From Verrucomicrobiota bacterium (GTDB taxonomy: Bacteria; Verrucomicrobiota; Verrucomicrobiia; Opitutales; UBA953): a stretch of 64,000 bases of DNA. A model generated the notes under the pieces. It did not search any database. It was not told where the DNA came from and saw only the letters and a list, made by a program, of their open reading frames with translations. The DNA lies in contig BJHS01000003.1 in NCBI GenBank assembly GCA_014193315.1, positions 124,001 to 188,000 of the forward strand. The letters run 5' to 3'. Below, one piece after another: positions 28,901-37,110 of this stretch. Position 1 is the stretch's first letter, and each line of letters opens with the position of its first letter. The position numbers and the translations under genes are program-made.

Positions 28901-31720
28901 ATGGCCGAAGAGCTCAAGGATACCCTCAACCTGCCGGTGACCGACTTCCCGATGCGGGCCGGCCTGGCCGAACGCGAACCGGCCCGCCTCGCCCACTGGG
29001 AACGGCGTGGGCTCTACGCCGCCATCCAGGCCCGGGCCGCCGGCAAGCCGGCGTTCGTCCTGCATGACGGCCCACCCTTCACCAACGGCGATGTGCACAT
29101 CGGGACGGCGCTCAATAAATTACTGAAGGACGCGATCCTCCGGTATAAGTCCATGCGTGGTTTCCGGACGCCGTACATCCCAGGTTGGGATTGTCACGGT
29201 TTACCGATCGAGCACAAGGTGATGAAGGAGCTGCAGGCGAAGAAGCAATCCTTGGACGCCCTCGGCGTCCGCAAGGCCTGCGCGGAATTCTCCGCCAGCT
29301 TCATCGAGAAGCAGCGCGGCCAGTTCAAGCGCTTGGGCATTCTCGCCGACTGGACCTCGGAGTACCGCACCATGGACCCGGCCTATGAGGCGGAGATCCT
29401 CGGCGGCTTCGCCAGCTTCATCGAGCAGGGGCTCGTCTACCGCTCCAAGAAGCCCGTGTATTGGTCCATCCCGTGCGAGACCGCCCTCGCAGATATGGAA
29501 ATCGAGCATAAGGACAAGCGTTCCTTCTCGATCTGGGTCGGCTTCCCGGTGCCGGCGCCGGCGACCAAGGGCCTCGCCCCGGCGCACCCGCTCTCCGTCG
29601 TGATCTGGACGACCACCCCGTGGACCTTGCCCGCGAACCTTGCCATCGCGGTGCATCCGGAACTTGATTACGTCGAGGTCCGGCACGGCGACCGTTCCTA
29701 CCTCGTGGCCGCCGCGCTGCGCGACGCCTTCGTAGCCGCCTGCGGGCTGGAGGGGGCCGTCGATGGCTTCCACGTCTCCGGTCGGGCCCTCGAAGGGCTC
29801 GTCGCCCGCCACCCCTTCATCGACCGCGCGTCCCCAGTGGTGCTCGCCGACTACGTCACGACCGACGCGGGCACGGGTTGCGTGCACACGGCGCCCGGTC
29901 ACGGCCCCGAGGACTTCCAGACCGGCAACAAGTATGGCCTTGAGCCGTACTGCCCGGTGCTCAATGATGGCACCTACGCCGACGACGGCAAGGTGCCGGC
30001 TGCGTTGGTCGGCGTCACCGTGCTCGAGACGGACGGCAAGAACCCGGCGAACCTTGCCGTGCTCGAACTGCTCAAGGCCGCGGGCACGCTCCTCAAGGCC
30101 CAAGGCATCAACCATTCCTACCCGCATTGCTGGCGCTCCAAGACCCCGGTGATCTTCCGCGCGATGGACCAGTGGTTCGTCGGTCTCGACCGCGGTGACC
30201 TCCGTGCCCGCGCGCTCCAGGCGGTCGGCGATGTCAAGTGGATCCCTGCTTCCGGCGAGAACCGCATCCGCGCCGCCCTCGAGGGCCGGCCGGATTGGTG
30301 CATCTCGCGTCAGCGTTCCTGGGGTGTGCCGATTCCCGCTTTCAGTTCCGCCACCACGGGCGAGTCCTACCTCGACGCCGGGGTTGTCCGCCACGTCGCG
30401 AGCCAAGTCGCCCAGTTCGGCGGCGATTGGTGGTGGGCTTCGTCCGTCGAGACAATCCTCGCCGGTGCGCCCGTCCCGGCGACCTGGCCCAAGGACCTGC
30501 GCAAGGGTACGGACACCCTCGACGTCTGGATCGATTCCGGCTCGAGCCACCTCGCGGTCTGCGCCAAGCACAAGGACCTGCATTGGCCTGCCGACCTCTA
30601 CCTTGAGGGCTCCGACCAGCATCGCGGGTGGTTCCAGTCCTCGCTCTGGACGGGCGTGGCCGTCAAAGGAGCCGCGCCTTACCGGGCCGTCCTCACCCAC
30701 GGCTTCGTCGTCAACGAGAAGCGCCAGAAGATCTCGAAGTCCGACGGCAAGCCGCAGACGGCCGACGACTACGTCAAGAAGTACGGTGCCGACATCATCC
30801 GCCTGTGGGTGGCCTCCGAGAACTACCAGTCCGACATCCCGTTGTCCGACGCGATCTTCGAGCATGTCTCCAACCAGTACCGCGGCATGCGCAACTCGTT
30901 GCGCTACCAGTTGGGCAACTTGTTCGACTTCGACCCAGCCAAGGATGCCGTCCCGGTCGCGCAGCTCTCGGCCATCGACCGCTGGGCCCTAGTCGAGACC
31001 GCCCGGCTCGTCCGCGAAGTGACCGATGCCTGCGAGCGCAATGAGTTCCACCGCGCCGCGGCCGCCTTGGCCAACTTCACCACCGGCACGCTGTCGTCGA
31101 CCTACCATAACATCGTCAAGGACCGCCTCTACACGTTGGCGCCCGCCGACCCGCTCCGTCGCTCGACCCAGACCGCGCTCGACTTGATCCTGCGCGCCTA
31201 CCTGCGCGTCATCGCCCCGTTCGTGCCGTTCACCGCCGACGAGGCTTGGTCCCATCTCTTGGCCAAGACGGAGTACATCGATGAATCCTGCATCCACCTG
31301 CAGGATTGGCCCGCCCCTCCGGCCGACTGGGAGGATGCCACCGGCTTGGCCACTCATGCCGCCTTCGCCCGCGTCCAAGCCTTGGCCGTCCACGTCAACG
31401 TCCCCCTAGAGAAACTCCGGCAGGAGAAGAAGATCGGCCAATCCCTCGAGGCCGCCGTGGTCGTGACCGGTGACCCCGCCGACCCCGATTTCGCCCTCTT
31501 GGCTGGCCAAGGCGACGCTTTGGCCGAGCTATGGATCGTCTCCACCGTCTCCTTTGCGCCCCTCGCGGGTGGCACGTTGACCTTCCAGGTCGACAAGGCG
31601 GGTGGCGTCCGCTGCCCCCGGTCCTGGCGATGGGTCCCGGAACTTGTGGAGGCCGGTAAATTCGGTATGGTATCTCCCAGGTGCCGTGCCGCACTCCACG
31701 CCAAATACCCCAATCCCTAA
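28901..31720 (+). CDS. ileS: isoleucyl-tRNA synthetase
   Basis: Class I synthetase of 939 residues. The HIGH motif is in GDVHIGTALNK (about residue 67) and the signature lysine loop reads KISKSDGK (about 610). The editing domain carries TDAGTGCVHTAPGHGPEDF. The anticodon-binding domain is complete. The C-terminal zinc finger of bacterial IleS normally has four cysteines; here only VRCPRSW and SPRC remain, so metal binding is doubtful. The dksA-like and lspA genes follow within 7 bp each, the known ileS-dksA-lspA arrangement. Start ATG at 28901. Confidence 0.96.
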   Translation: MAEELKDTLNLPVTDFPMRAGLAEREPARLAHWERRGLYAAIQARAAGKPAFVLHDGPPFTNGDVHIGTALNKLLKDAILRYKSMRGFRTPYIPGWDCHGLPIEHKVMKELQAKKQSLDALGVRKACAEFSASFIEKQRGQFKRLGILADWTSEYRTMDPAYEAEILGGFASFIEQGLVYRSKKPVYWSIPCETALADMEIEHKDKRSFSIWVGFPVPAPATKGLAPAHPLSVVIWTTTPWTLPANLAIAVHPELDYVEVRHGDRSYLVAAALRDAFVAACGLEGAVDGFHVSGRALEGLVARHPFIDRASPVVLADYVTTDAGTGCVHTAPGHGPEDFQTGNKYGLEPYCPVLNDGTYADDGKVPAALVGVTVLETDGKNPANLAVLELLKAAGTLLKAQGINHSYPHCWRSKTPVIFRAMDQWFVGLDRGDLRARALQAVGDVKWIPASGENRIRAALEGRPDWCISRQRSWGVPIPAFSSATTGESYLDAGVVRHVASQVAQFGGDWWWASSVETILAGAPVPATWPKDLRKGTDTLDVWIDSGSSHLAVCAKHKDLHWPADLYLEGSDQHRGWFQSSLWTGVAVKGAAPYRAVLTHGFVVNEKRQKISKSDGKPQTADDYVKKYGADIIRLWVASENYQSDIPLSDAIFEHVSNQYRGMRNSLRYQLGNLFDFDPAKDAVPVAQLSAIDRWALVETARLVREVTDACERNEFHRAAAALANFTTGTLSSTYHNIVKDRLYTLAPADPLRRSTQTALDLILRAYLRVIAPFVPFTADEAWSHLLAKTEYIDESCIHLQDWPAPPADWEDATGLATHAAFARVQALAVHVNVPLEKLRQEKKIGQSLEAAVVVTGDPADPDFALLAGQGDALAELWIVSTVSFAPLAGGTLTFQVDKAGGVRCPRSWRWVPELVEAGKFGMVSPRCRAALHAKYPNP

Positions 31721-31726
31721 TTTCTC

Positions 31727-32860
31727 ATGTCCAAGAAGCCCGCTCCTAAGAAAAAGTCGTCCGCCAAGCCCGCGGGCAAACCCGCCCCGGCCAAGAAGGT
31801 CGCCGCGAAGCCCGTGCCCAAGGGCAAGGCCAAGGTCGCTCCGAAGCCCGTGGTTCCGGTCAAGGCCAAGGCTGCCCCCGTCAAGCCTGCCGCCAAGGGT
31901 GGCGCTCCCGCCAAGGCCACGCCTGCCGCCAAGGTGGCGCTGGTCAAGGGCAAGTTGCCGCTCAAAGGCGGTAAGGCCGTGGAGCCGTCTTTCGTGGTCA
32001 ACGAACCCAAGTCCGCCGGGGGTAAGCCCGCGAAGGGCACCAAGGGTTCCCGCGCCCCTAAGGTCGATCACGACAAGCAGAAGAAGCTCCTCGAGAGTCA
32101 CCGCAAGGATCACCACCAGGAGGCCGCCACCGAGGCGCCGCCCCGGCCGAAGCTGCAGTTCTATACGGTCGTTGAAGTTCAGTCTTACCTCGCCGGCCGG
32201 AAGAAGAAGGGCATGAAGTTGAACCTCTGGGTCCCCGAGGAGGAGCGCAAGGCCCGCGAGAAGGCCGCCGCTGCCGCCCGTTCGGAGGATCACCGCACGC
32301 ACAACGTCGCGGCCGCCTCGATTGCCGACCTCCTCGGCACCAACCCGTTCCGCAAGGGCTCGACCTCCGGCGACGAATCCAAGCAGGTGCCGGAGCGCTT
32401 CCGTCGCTACTACAGCTTGCTCGTCTACATGCGCGAAGCCCTCCAGAAGGGTCTGGCCTTCCATTCGGAGTCAGCCCTCAAGAAGTCCGGGAAGGATGAC
32501 TCGGGCGACCTCTCCGGCTATTCCCAGCACCTGGCCGACGCTGGCACCGACACGGCGGACCGCGACTTCGCCCTCTCCCTCATCTCCAACGAACAGGAGG
32601 CGCTCAAGGAGATCGCCGACGCCATCGAGCGGATGAAAAAAGGTGGCTACGGCATCTGCGAGATCACGAGCAAGGCCATCCCGCACGCTCGCCTCATGGC
32701 GGTGCCGTTCACCCGTTACTCGCTCGAGGGGCAGAAGGAACTTGAGCGCAACCGTCGCGCGCACCGTCGCCGCGGCGGCAACCCGCTCGGCGAGCACGGC
32801 GAAGAAGTCGGCTTCGGGACCGGCGGTGGTGGCGGTGAGGACGACCCGAGCGATTCCTGA
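31727..32860 (+). CDS. DksA/TraR-like protein with lysine-rich H1-like N-terminus
   Basis: A 377-residue protein. Residues 1-115 are a Lys/Ala/Pro repeat (KKPAPKKK, AKPAGKPAPAKK, PVPKGKAKVAPKP) resembling histone H1-type DNA-binding tails. The C-terminal third has the DksA coiled-coil with DTADRDFALSLI (about 275-286) and IERMKKGGYGICEITSKAIPH-type zinc-finger text (about 300-320). Only one Cys (311) of the four zinc ligands remains, so metal binding is unlikely. It is probably an RNA-polymerase secondary-channel or nucleoid protein; which is unknown. It lies 6 bp after ileS and 7 bp before lspA. Confidence 0.75.
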   Translation: MSKKPAPKKKSSAKPAGKPAPAKKVAAKPVPKGKAKVAPKPVVPVKAKAAPVKPAAKGGAPAKATPAAKVALVKGKLPLKGGKAVEPSFVVNEPKSAGGKPAKGTKGSRAPKVDHDKQKKLLESHRKDHHQEAATEAPPRPKLQFYTVVEVQSYLAGRKKKGMKLNLWVPEEERKAREKAAAAARSEDHRTHNVAAASIADLLGTNPFRKGSTSGDESKQVPERFRRYYSLLVYMREALQKGLAFHSESALKKSGKDDSGDLSGYSQHLADAGTDTADRDFALSLISNEQEALKEIADAIERMKKGGYGICEITSKAIPHARLMAVPFTRYSLEGQKELERNRRAHRRRGGNPLGEHGEEVGFGTGGGGGEDDPSDS

Positions 32861-32867
32861 GTCCGCC

Positions 32868-33422
32868 ATGGGCTCCCGGTTCCGACCGTACCTGACGTTC
32901 TGGGGTGTCGCCCTTGTGGCGTTGCTGTCGGACATCTGGACCAAGTTGCTGGTGGTCCGGCACCTGCCTTTTAACACCTACTTCCCCGACGTCGAGGGGG
33001 CCGGGCCCATCCAGGTGTGGTCGCGTCTTTGGATCGTCCATGTCGGCAACAAGGGCGCGGCTTGGGGGCTTGGTTCGGATCACGACGTCCGCCCGTTCCT
33101 CGTCTTCCTCGCCTTGGTCGTGCTCGGGTTCGTCTGGCGCTGGCGGCGACCGCTCCTGCGCGAGCTGCACGGCGGGCAGTTCGCCTTCGGTCTCTTCGTC
33201 GGCGGCACCCTCGGCAATGTGCGTGACCGCGTCTGCGGCGACCACGTCGTCGACTTCATCGACGTGCACCTGCCGTATTACCGCTTCCCCGCTTTCAACG
33301 TCGCGGATGCCTGCATCTGCGTTGGCGTCTTGCTCTACCTCCTCATGTCCTATCGGCAGGACGCCGAGCGCCGCGCGGCGCTCCTCTCGCATGCCGGCGA
33401 CGGTCCGCCGCCGAGTCCATGA
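32868..33422 (+). CDS. lspA: signal peptidase II (lipoprotein)
   Basis: Aspartic inner-membrane peptidase that cleaves prolipoprotein signal peptides; 184 residues with four transmembrane segments. The two catalytic Asp residues sit in GGTLGNVRDRV and AFNVADACIC. The N-terminal LVALLSDIWTKLLVVRHL fits family block 1, and an NKGAAWG block corresponds to the usual NxGaAFg. It lies downstream of the dksA-like gene and overlaps the flavin reductase gene by 4 bp (ATGA). A lipoprotein substrate candidate is encoded at 35850. Confidence 0.93.
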   Translation: MGSRFRPYLTFWGVALVALLSDIWTKLLVVRHLPFNTYFPDVEGAGPIQVWSRLWIVHVGNKGAAWGLGSDHDVRPFLVFLALVVLGFVWRWRRPLLRELHGGQFAFGLFVGGTLGNVRDRVCGDHVVDFIDVHLPYYRFPAFNVADACICVGVLLYLLMSYRQDAERRAALLSHAGDGPPPSP

Positions 33423-34027
33423 GCGTACGGTTCGACGTCGCGGCCCACCCGGGCGCGCTCGCCTACCGGCTGCTGGCCGGACTCGTCGTCCCGCGCCCGA
33501 TCGCCTTGGTGACGACGGTCGACGCCGCCGGGCGCCCGAACGCCGCGCCCTTCTCCTTTTTCAACGTCCTTGGCACCGAGCCGCCGATCGCCGGTTTCGC
33601 CCCGGCGGACCGGGATGACGGTACGCCGAAGGACACGACCGCCAACCTGCTCGCCACCCGCGAATGCGTCATCCACCTGTGCGACGAGCCGCTGGCCGCG
33701 CGCATGGTCGAGTGCGCCCGCGGCTTGCCTCCGGGCGAGAGCGAGATCGCTCGGGCCGGCTTGACCACGCGCGCCGCCGAGCGCGTGCGGCCGCCGATCC
33801 TCGCGGAATGCCCCGTCGCCCTCGAGTGTCGCTTTCTCGATCACCGTCGCTACGGCGAGAACCACCTGTTCGTGGTCGAGATCCTGCTGGCTCACGTCCG
33901 CGATGGGCTCGCCGATCCCGCGACTTGGAAGGTCGACCCCGCCTATGCCCCGGTCGGGCGGATGCACAGCCCCGACGGGTACGTCCGGACGACCGACCGT
34001 TTCCGGCTCGAGTTCCCGCGGGACTGA
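33419..34027 (+). CDS. flavin reductase-like (FMN-binding split-barrel) protein
   Basis: A 202-residue cytoplasmic protein with the flavin-reductase-like domain. Typical blocks are VVPRPIALVTTVDAAGRPNAAPFSFFNVLG near the N-terminus (the first 20 residues here are written only in part), KDTTANLLATRECVIHL and ENHLFVVEILLAHV. Family members bind FMN and use NAD(P)H; the physiological partner is unknown. ATG 33419 overlaps the lspA stop by 4 bp, implying translational coupling. The stop lies next to the convergent pseudouridine-synthase-like gene. Confidence 0.8.
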   Translation: MSVRFDVAAHPGALAYRLLAGLVVPRPIALVTTVDAAGRPNAAPFSFFNVLGTEPPIAGFAPADRDDGTPKDTTANLLATRECVIHLCDEPLAARMVECARGLPPGESEIARAGLTTRAAERVRPPILAECPVALECRFLDHRRYGENHLFVVEILLAHVRDGLADPATWKVDPAYAPVGRMHSPDGYVRTTDRFRLEFPRD

Positions 34028-34825
34028 TCAGAGCCCTTTCGACAGGCGCTTCACCACGGTCGCGAAGTCGTCCGGCCGCGGGGCCTCGACGGCGAACTTC
34101 ACGCCCCCGACCACGCCTTCGACCCGCGCCAGGCGGAGCAGTAGCCCGCGGTGCAGCGGCTTATCCTCGCCCTTGTTCAGGCGGCCTTGGCGGGTGGTGT
34201 CGGTGAGGGTGACGCGGCCGGAGCGCCCGTACTTGAGCTCGCCGGCGATCCGCAGGCCGGCCTCGGCCGCATGGACGCGAATCTGGTCCCGCCGATGGTA
34301 AGGCGTGTGGGCCGTCCAGATGCGCCAACGGCCGCAGGCCAGTCCCGCCTCGAAGCGCGTGGTCGCGAGTTTGCCATGCTTGTGCGAGACGACCGCGCGT
34401 CGTTCGGCGTCGTCCATCGTCAACGGGAGGTCGCACAGGCCGCCCGCTTCGGGCGCCTCCTCGGTGCGGGCGATGAATTCGAAATGGAAGACGAAGGCGC
34501 CCGAGCCGAGGGCTTCGCGCCACGCGGCGAGGTTCGAGGCGCGGTCGGCCAGCAAGGCGAGGCCGGCAACCTCGGGTTCGGGGCCGAAGACCGCGCCCGG
34601 TTCCTTGAGCCCCAGGCGGACCATCTCCGCTTTCCCTTGTTCCAATTGCAGGCGGAGCCCGCCCAGCAGGGTGGGGGCGTTATCCTGCCAAGGATGCTCG
34701 TCGAGCGCGACGCCCGCCGGTTTGTCGAGCACGACCCAGCCAGGGCCGGTCGCGATCACCGGGACCCGGACAGGCTCCTCGGCCAGTAGGCCGAGCGGGA
34801 AGCCGATCGAGGTGGGTGCATCCAT
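34028..34825 (-). CDS. RluA-family pseudouridine synthase homologue lacking the catalytic Asp
   Basis: A 265-residue protein with the RluA fold: the entry block GWVVLDKPAGVAL, LATTRFEAG, and the substrate block RRDQIRVHAAEAGLRIAGELKYG. The catalytic motif HRLDxxTSG is replaced by FGPEPEVAG at about residues 80-88, so the essential Asp is Glu83. The R of GRTHQIRVH is kept as RRDQIRVH. It may be an RNA-binding pseudo-enzyme or use another residue. ATG 34825 was chosen over a TTG 12 bp upstream. It lies downstream of rpsT on the same strand, but a terminator separates them. Confidence 0.75.
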   Translation of the reverse strand: MDAPTSIGFPLGLLAEEPVRVPVIATGPGWVVLDKPAGVALDEHPWQDNAPTLLGGLRLQLEQGKAEMVRLGLKEPGAVFGPEPEVAGLALLADRASNLAAWREALGSGAFVFHFEFIARTEEAPEAGGLCDLPLTMDDAERRAVVSHKHGKLATTRFEAGLACGRWRIWTAHTPYHRRDQIRVHAAEAGLRIAGELKYGRSGRVTLTDTTRQGRLNKGEDKPLHRGLLLRLARVEGVVGGVKFAVEAPRPDDFATVVKRLSKGL

Positions 34826-34835
34826 TTCCGGGTAC

Positions 34836-34866
34836 AAAAAAACCCCGGCGCCTAGGCGACGGGGTT
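34836..34866 (-). terminator. rpsT terminator
   Basis: Reverse strand ACCCCGTCGCC pairs with GGCGCCGGGGT (one mismatch) and is followed by TTTTTTTG. It lies 20 bp beyond the rpsT stop and ends just before the start of the RluA-like gene. Confidence 0.8.
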
Positions 34867-34886
34867 GGTGAGGGTCTGCACCGGCA

Positions 34887-35132
34887 TCACTTCTTGGCGG
34901 CAGCGAGCTTCTTCGCCAGGCGCGCCTTCAGACGGTTCGCCTTGTTGCGATGAATCACTCCGGACTTGGCGGCCTTGTCGGCGGCCGAGGCGACCAGGGA
35001 GGCGGTGGCCTGCTTGGCTTCAGCGGTGAAATCCTTCACGAGGGACTTGAGGCGGGTGCGGACGGACTTGTTGTGCTCGGCACGACGTGCCGTCTGGCGG
35101 ATGCTCTTCTGGTTAGCTTTGATGTTGGCCAT
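34887..35132 (-). CDS. rpsT: 30S ribosomal protein S20
   Basis: An 81-residue basic helical protein that binds 16S rRNA. The sequence MANIKANQKSIRQTARRAEH and the following SVRTRLKSLVKDF are clearly S20. A monocistronic unit is likely, with a strong terminator after it and the tRNA-Tyr gene about 100 bp upstream on the same strand. The start context ctactccttcacATG has no SD sequence. Confidence 0.96.
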   Translation of the reverse strand: MANIKANQKSIRQTARRAEHNKSVRTRLKSLVKDFTAEAKQATASLVASAADKAAKSGVIHRNKANRLKARLAKKLAAAKK

Positions 35133-35234
35133 GTGAAGGAGTAGGGAAGCCGTGGGGACCCCCGTTAGTCAACGCGGATTTAAGGGATTCGGGCGACGGG
35201 AGCCGCCCTCCGAGGGGGGTAGGCATTGTCCTGC

Positions 35235-35321
35235 TGGTGGAAGGGGTGGGATTCGAACCCACGAACAGCGAAGCTGAGAGGATTTACAGTCCCCGACCTT
35301 TAGCCACTTGGATACCCTTCC
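35235..35321 (-). tRNA. tRNA-Tyr (anticodon GTA), CCA encoded
   Basis: Reverse strand starts GGAAGGG and ends CCCTTCC-A-CCA, giving a 7-bp acceptor stem. The D loop contains AGTGGCTAAAGG, the anticodon stem-loop is GGGGACTGTAAATCC with GTA, and the variable arm is long (CTCAGCTTCGCTGTTC), as required for bacterial tRNA-Tyr. The T arm is GTGGGTTCGAATCCCAC. The 3' CCA is present in the DNA at 35235-35237. Confidence 0.97.
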
Positions 35322-35415
35322 GGCCTGCAGGAAGGGCATACTTGGCAGTCCGGTGGGCCTATGACAAGCGCTTTCCGCCCGCTGTTTGTGCGGAGGATTC
35401 GGCCCCCGTTTTACC

Positions 35416-35444
35416 CTTTAACTGGGGGGTAGTCCGGATAATAT
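35416..35444 (+). promoter_or_regulatory. candidate promoter giving a leaderless DCC-family mRNA
   Basis: TAATAT at 35439-35444 is a close -10 match (four of six bases; TATAAT shifted). It ends only 7 bases before ATG at 35452, so transcription would start at or next to the start codon. The -35 region (TTTAAC near 35417) is weak. Confidence 0.35.
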
Positions 35445-35451
35445 CCTCACC

Positions 35452-35841
35452 ATGCCGCTGGCCCCGCTCATCGTCCTGATCGACGGGGATTGTCCGATGT
35501 GCCACTCCACGGCCATTTGGTTCGCCCGGCGTGATCCGGCGGCCCGGATGATTTTTGCGGCCAACCAAGGCGTGGTCGCACGTATCGCGGGTGAGCCTGC
35601 CGGGGGCGACACCCGCACCTTGGTGGTCTGGGACGGCTCCCGTCGGTTGGTTCGCTCCGGGGCGGCCTTGACCATGCTCCGGTCCCTCGGTGGCGGTTGG
35701 GCGCTCGCCGCCCGCGGCCTGGCCTGGATCCCCGCCGGCTGGCGGGATGCCTTTTACGATTTCATCGCCCGCCATCGCCGGCGACTCCCGGGGCAGGCCG
35801 CCGCCTGTACGCTCTTGAGCCCCCGACACTTGGCTGAGTAG
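35452..35841 (+). CDS. DCC family thiol-disulfide oxidoreductase-like protein (DUF393)
   Basis: A 129-residue protein with the DxxCPxC motif near the N-terminus (LIDGDCPMCHSTAIWF, residues about 9-24), the family hallmark. A thioredoxin-like fold is predicted, with a putative redox pair Cys14/Cys17. The C-terminal RHRRRLPGQAAACTLL has another Cys but no second motif. The physiological substrate of DUF393 proteins is unknown. It lies 8 bp upstream of a small lipoprotein gene and probably shares its transcript. Confidence 0.82.
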   Translation: MPLAPLIVLIDGDCPMCHSTAIWFARRDPAARMIFAANQGVVARIAGEPAGGDTRTLVVWDGSRRLVRSGAALTMLRSLGGGWALAARGLAWIPAGWRDAFYDFIARHRRRLPGQAAACTLLSPRHLAE

Positions 35842-35849
35842 TCTACCGC

Positions 35850-36128
35850 ATGCCCACCCTTCGACTCAGCCTCCTCTTCGCCGCCGCCTGCCTGATGGGT
35901 TGCTCCTTGGTCGATGACAAGCGCCGCCACGCGGACACCGAGCGCATGATGGAGGAGGACGCGGCTGAGCGCCAAGCCCGCCTGAAGGGCGAGGGGAAGT
36001 TGCGCCCCAAGGAGTTCGAGGTGGTCTCGAATAAGATGGGCTGGACGCGCACGGATGCCCGTGGCTTGCCGCCCCCGCCGACGACCGAGGAGCTGGAGAA
36101 GAAGGTCAAGGTGGCCGCCGGCAACTGA
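35850..36128 (+). CDS. small lipoprotein of unknown function
   Basis: A 92-residue protein with a lipoprotein signal: hydrophobic LSLLFAAACLMGC, lipobox LMGC with Cys18. Residue 19 is Ser, so outer-membrane sorting is expected if Lol rules apply. The mature part is charged and helical (DTERMMEEDAAERQARLKGEG), ending in a Pro-rich stretch and VKVAAGN. No function is assigned. It precedes the oppB-like permease by 52 bp. Confidence 0.65.
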   Translation: MPTLRLSLLFAAACLMGCSLVDDKRRHADTERMMEEDAAERQARLKGEGKLRPKEFEVVSNKMGWTRTDARGLPPPPTTEELEKKVKVAAGN

Positions 36129-36180
36129 ACTCCGCAGGCTTGCAAGCCTCCTCTGTCGTTCCACGCTGGCCTTGCCTCCG

Positions 36181-37110
36181 ATGCGTTACGGTTATATTTT
36201 CACGCGCTTGGCCGAGATGGTTCCGGTCCTTTTGATCGTCGTGGTGGCGACCTTCTTCCTCGCCCATGCCGTGCCGGGTGGTCCCTTCGAGAAAGATAAG
36301 CGGATGCCGGCCGAGGTGAAGAAGCGGCTCGAGGAATACTACGGCTTGGACAAGCCGCTTAGCGCTCAGCTCGTCACCTACGTCGGCAACCTCTGCAAGG
36401 GGGATCTCGGTCCCTCTCTCAAGTACCCGGGTTGGTCCGTCAATGAGGTCATCGGCTCGCGGATCCCGGTCTCGATCCAGCTCGGCCTCAGCGCGCTGCT
36501 CATCGCGGTGCTCATCGGCATCCCGGTGGGCGTGCTCGCCGCGTCGCGACCTAACACGTGGCTTGATTGGGTGCCGATGGGGTTCACGTTATTGGGAATC
36601 TGCGTGCCCTCGTTCGTCCTCGGGCCGATCTTGGCCTTGGTCTTCGCGCTCGGGCTGGGTTGGTTCCCGCCTTGCGGTTGGGGCTCCCCGATCCACTTCG
36701 TGTTGCCCGCGCTGACTTTGGGTATCGTCACGGCCGCGCCGCTGGCACGTTTGACCCGCGGCAAGGTCATCGAAGCCGGCAACCAGGATTTCGTCCGCAC
36801 CGCCCGCGCGAAAGGCCTCCCGGAACGCCGCGTCTGGTTCGTGCACGCGCTCCGCAACGGCATCCTGCCCGTCGTGACCTACCTCGGGCCCGCCGCCGCT
36901 GGCTTGGTCTCCGGCTCCTTCGTGGTCGAGTCGCTGTTCGACGTCCCCGGGCTGGGGCGCCTTTTCGTCTCCTCGATCGTCAACCGCGACTTCACGTTGA
37001 TCCTCGGCACGACTTTGGTCTACGCGTTGGCGTTGCTCATCCTTAACCTTGTGGCGGACCTCGCGAAGGCCGCCTTGGATCCGCGGATCGCCCGCGGGGG
37101 TACCCGATGA
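36181..37110 (+). CDS. peptide/nickel-type ABC permease, OppB/DppB-like
   Basis: A 309-residue inner-membrane permease. The family-typical start (YIFTRLAEMVPVLLIVVVATFF, here truncated to short parts) is followed by PGGPFEKDKRMP, DLGPSLKYPGW and the EAA-loop block VRTARAKGLPERRVWFVHALRNG. Six hydrophobic segments fit. ATG at 36181 opens the conserved part. It overlaps the oppC-like gene by 4 bp. No substrate-binding protein or ATPase genes lie beside it, so the remaining subunits must be encoded elsewhere. Confidence 0.92.
   Translation: MRYGYIFTRLAEMVPVLLIVVVATFFLAHAVPGGPFEKDKRMPAEVKKRLEEYYGLDKPLSAQLVTYVGNLCKGDLGPSLKYPGWSVNEVIGSRIPVSIQLGLSALLIAVLIGIPVGVLAASRPNTWLDWVPMGFTLLGICVPSFVLGPILALVFALGLGWFPPCGWGSPIHFVLPALTLGIVTAAPLARLTRGKVIEAGNQDFVRTARAKGLPERRVWFVHALRNGILPVVTYLGPAAAGLVSGSFVVESLFDVPGLGRLFVSSIVNRDFTLILGTTLVYALALLILNLVADLAKAALDPRIARGGTR

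Noticed and set aside
35340-35370. TTGTCA as a -35 box for tRNA-Tyr
   Set aside because: No convincing -10 hexamer at 16-18 bp; the best (AAGTAT) matches three of six.
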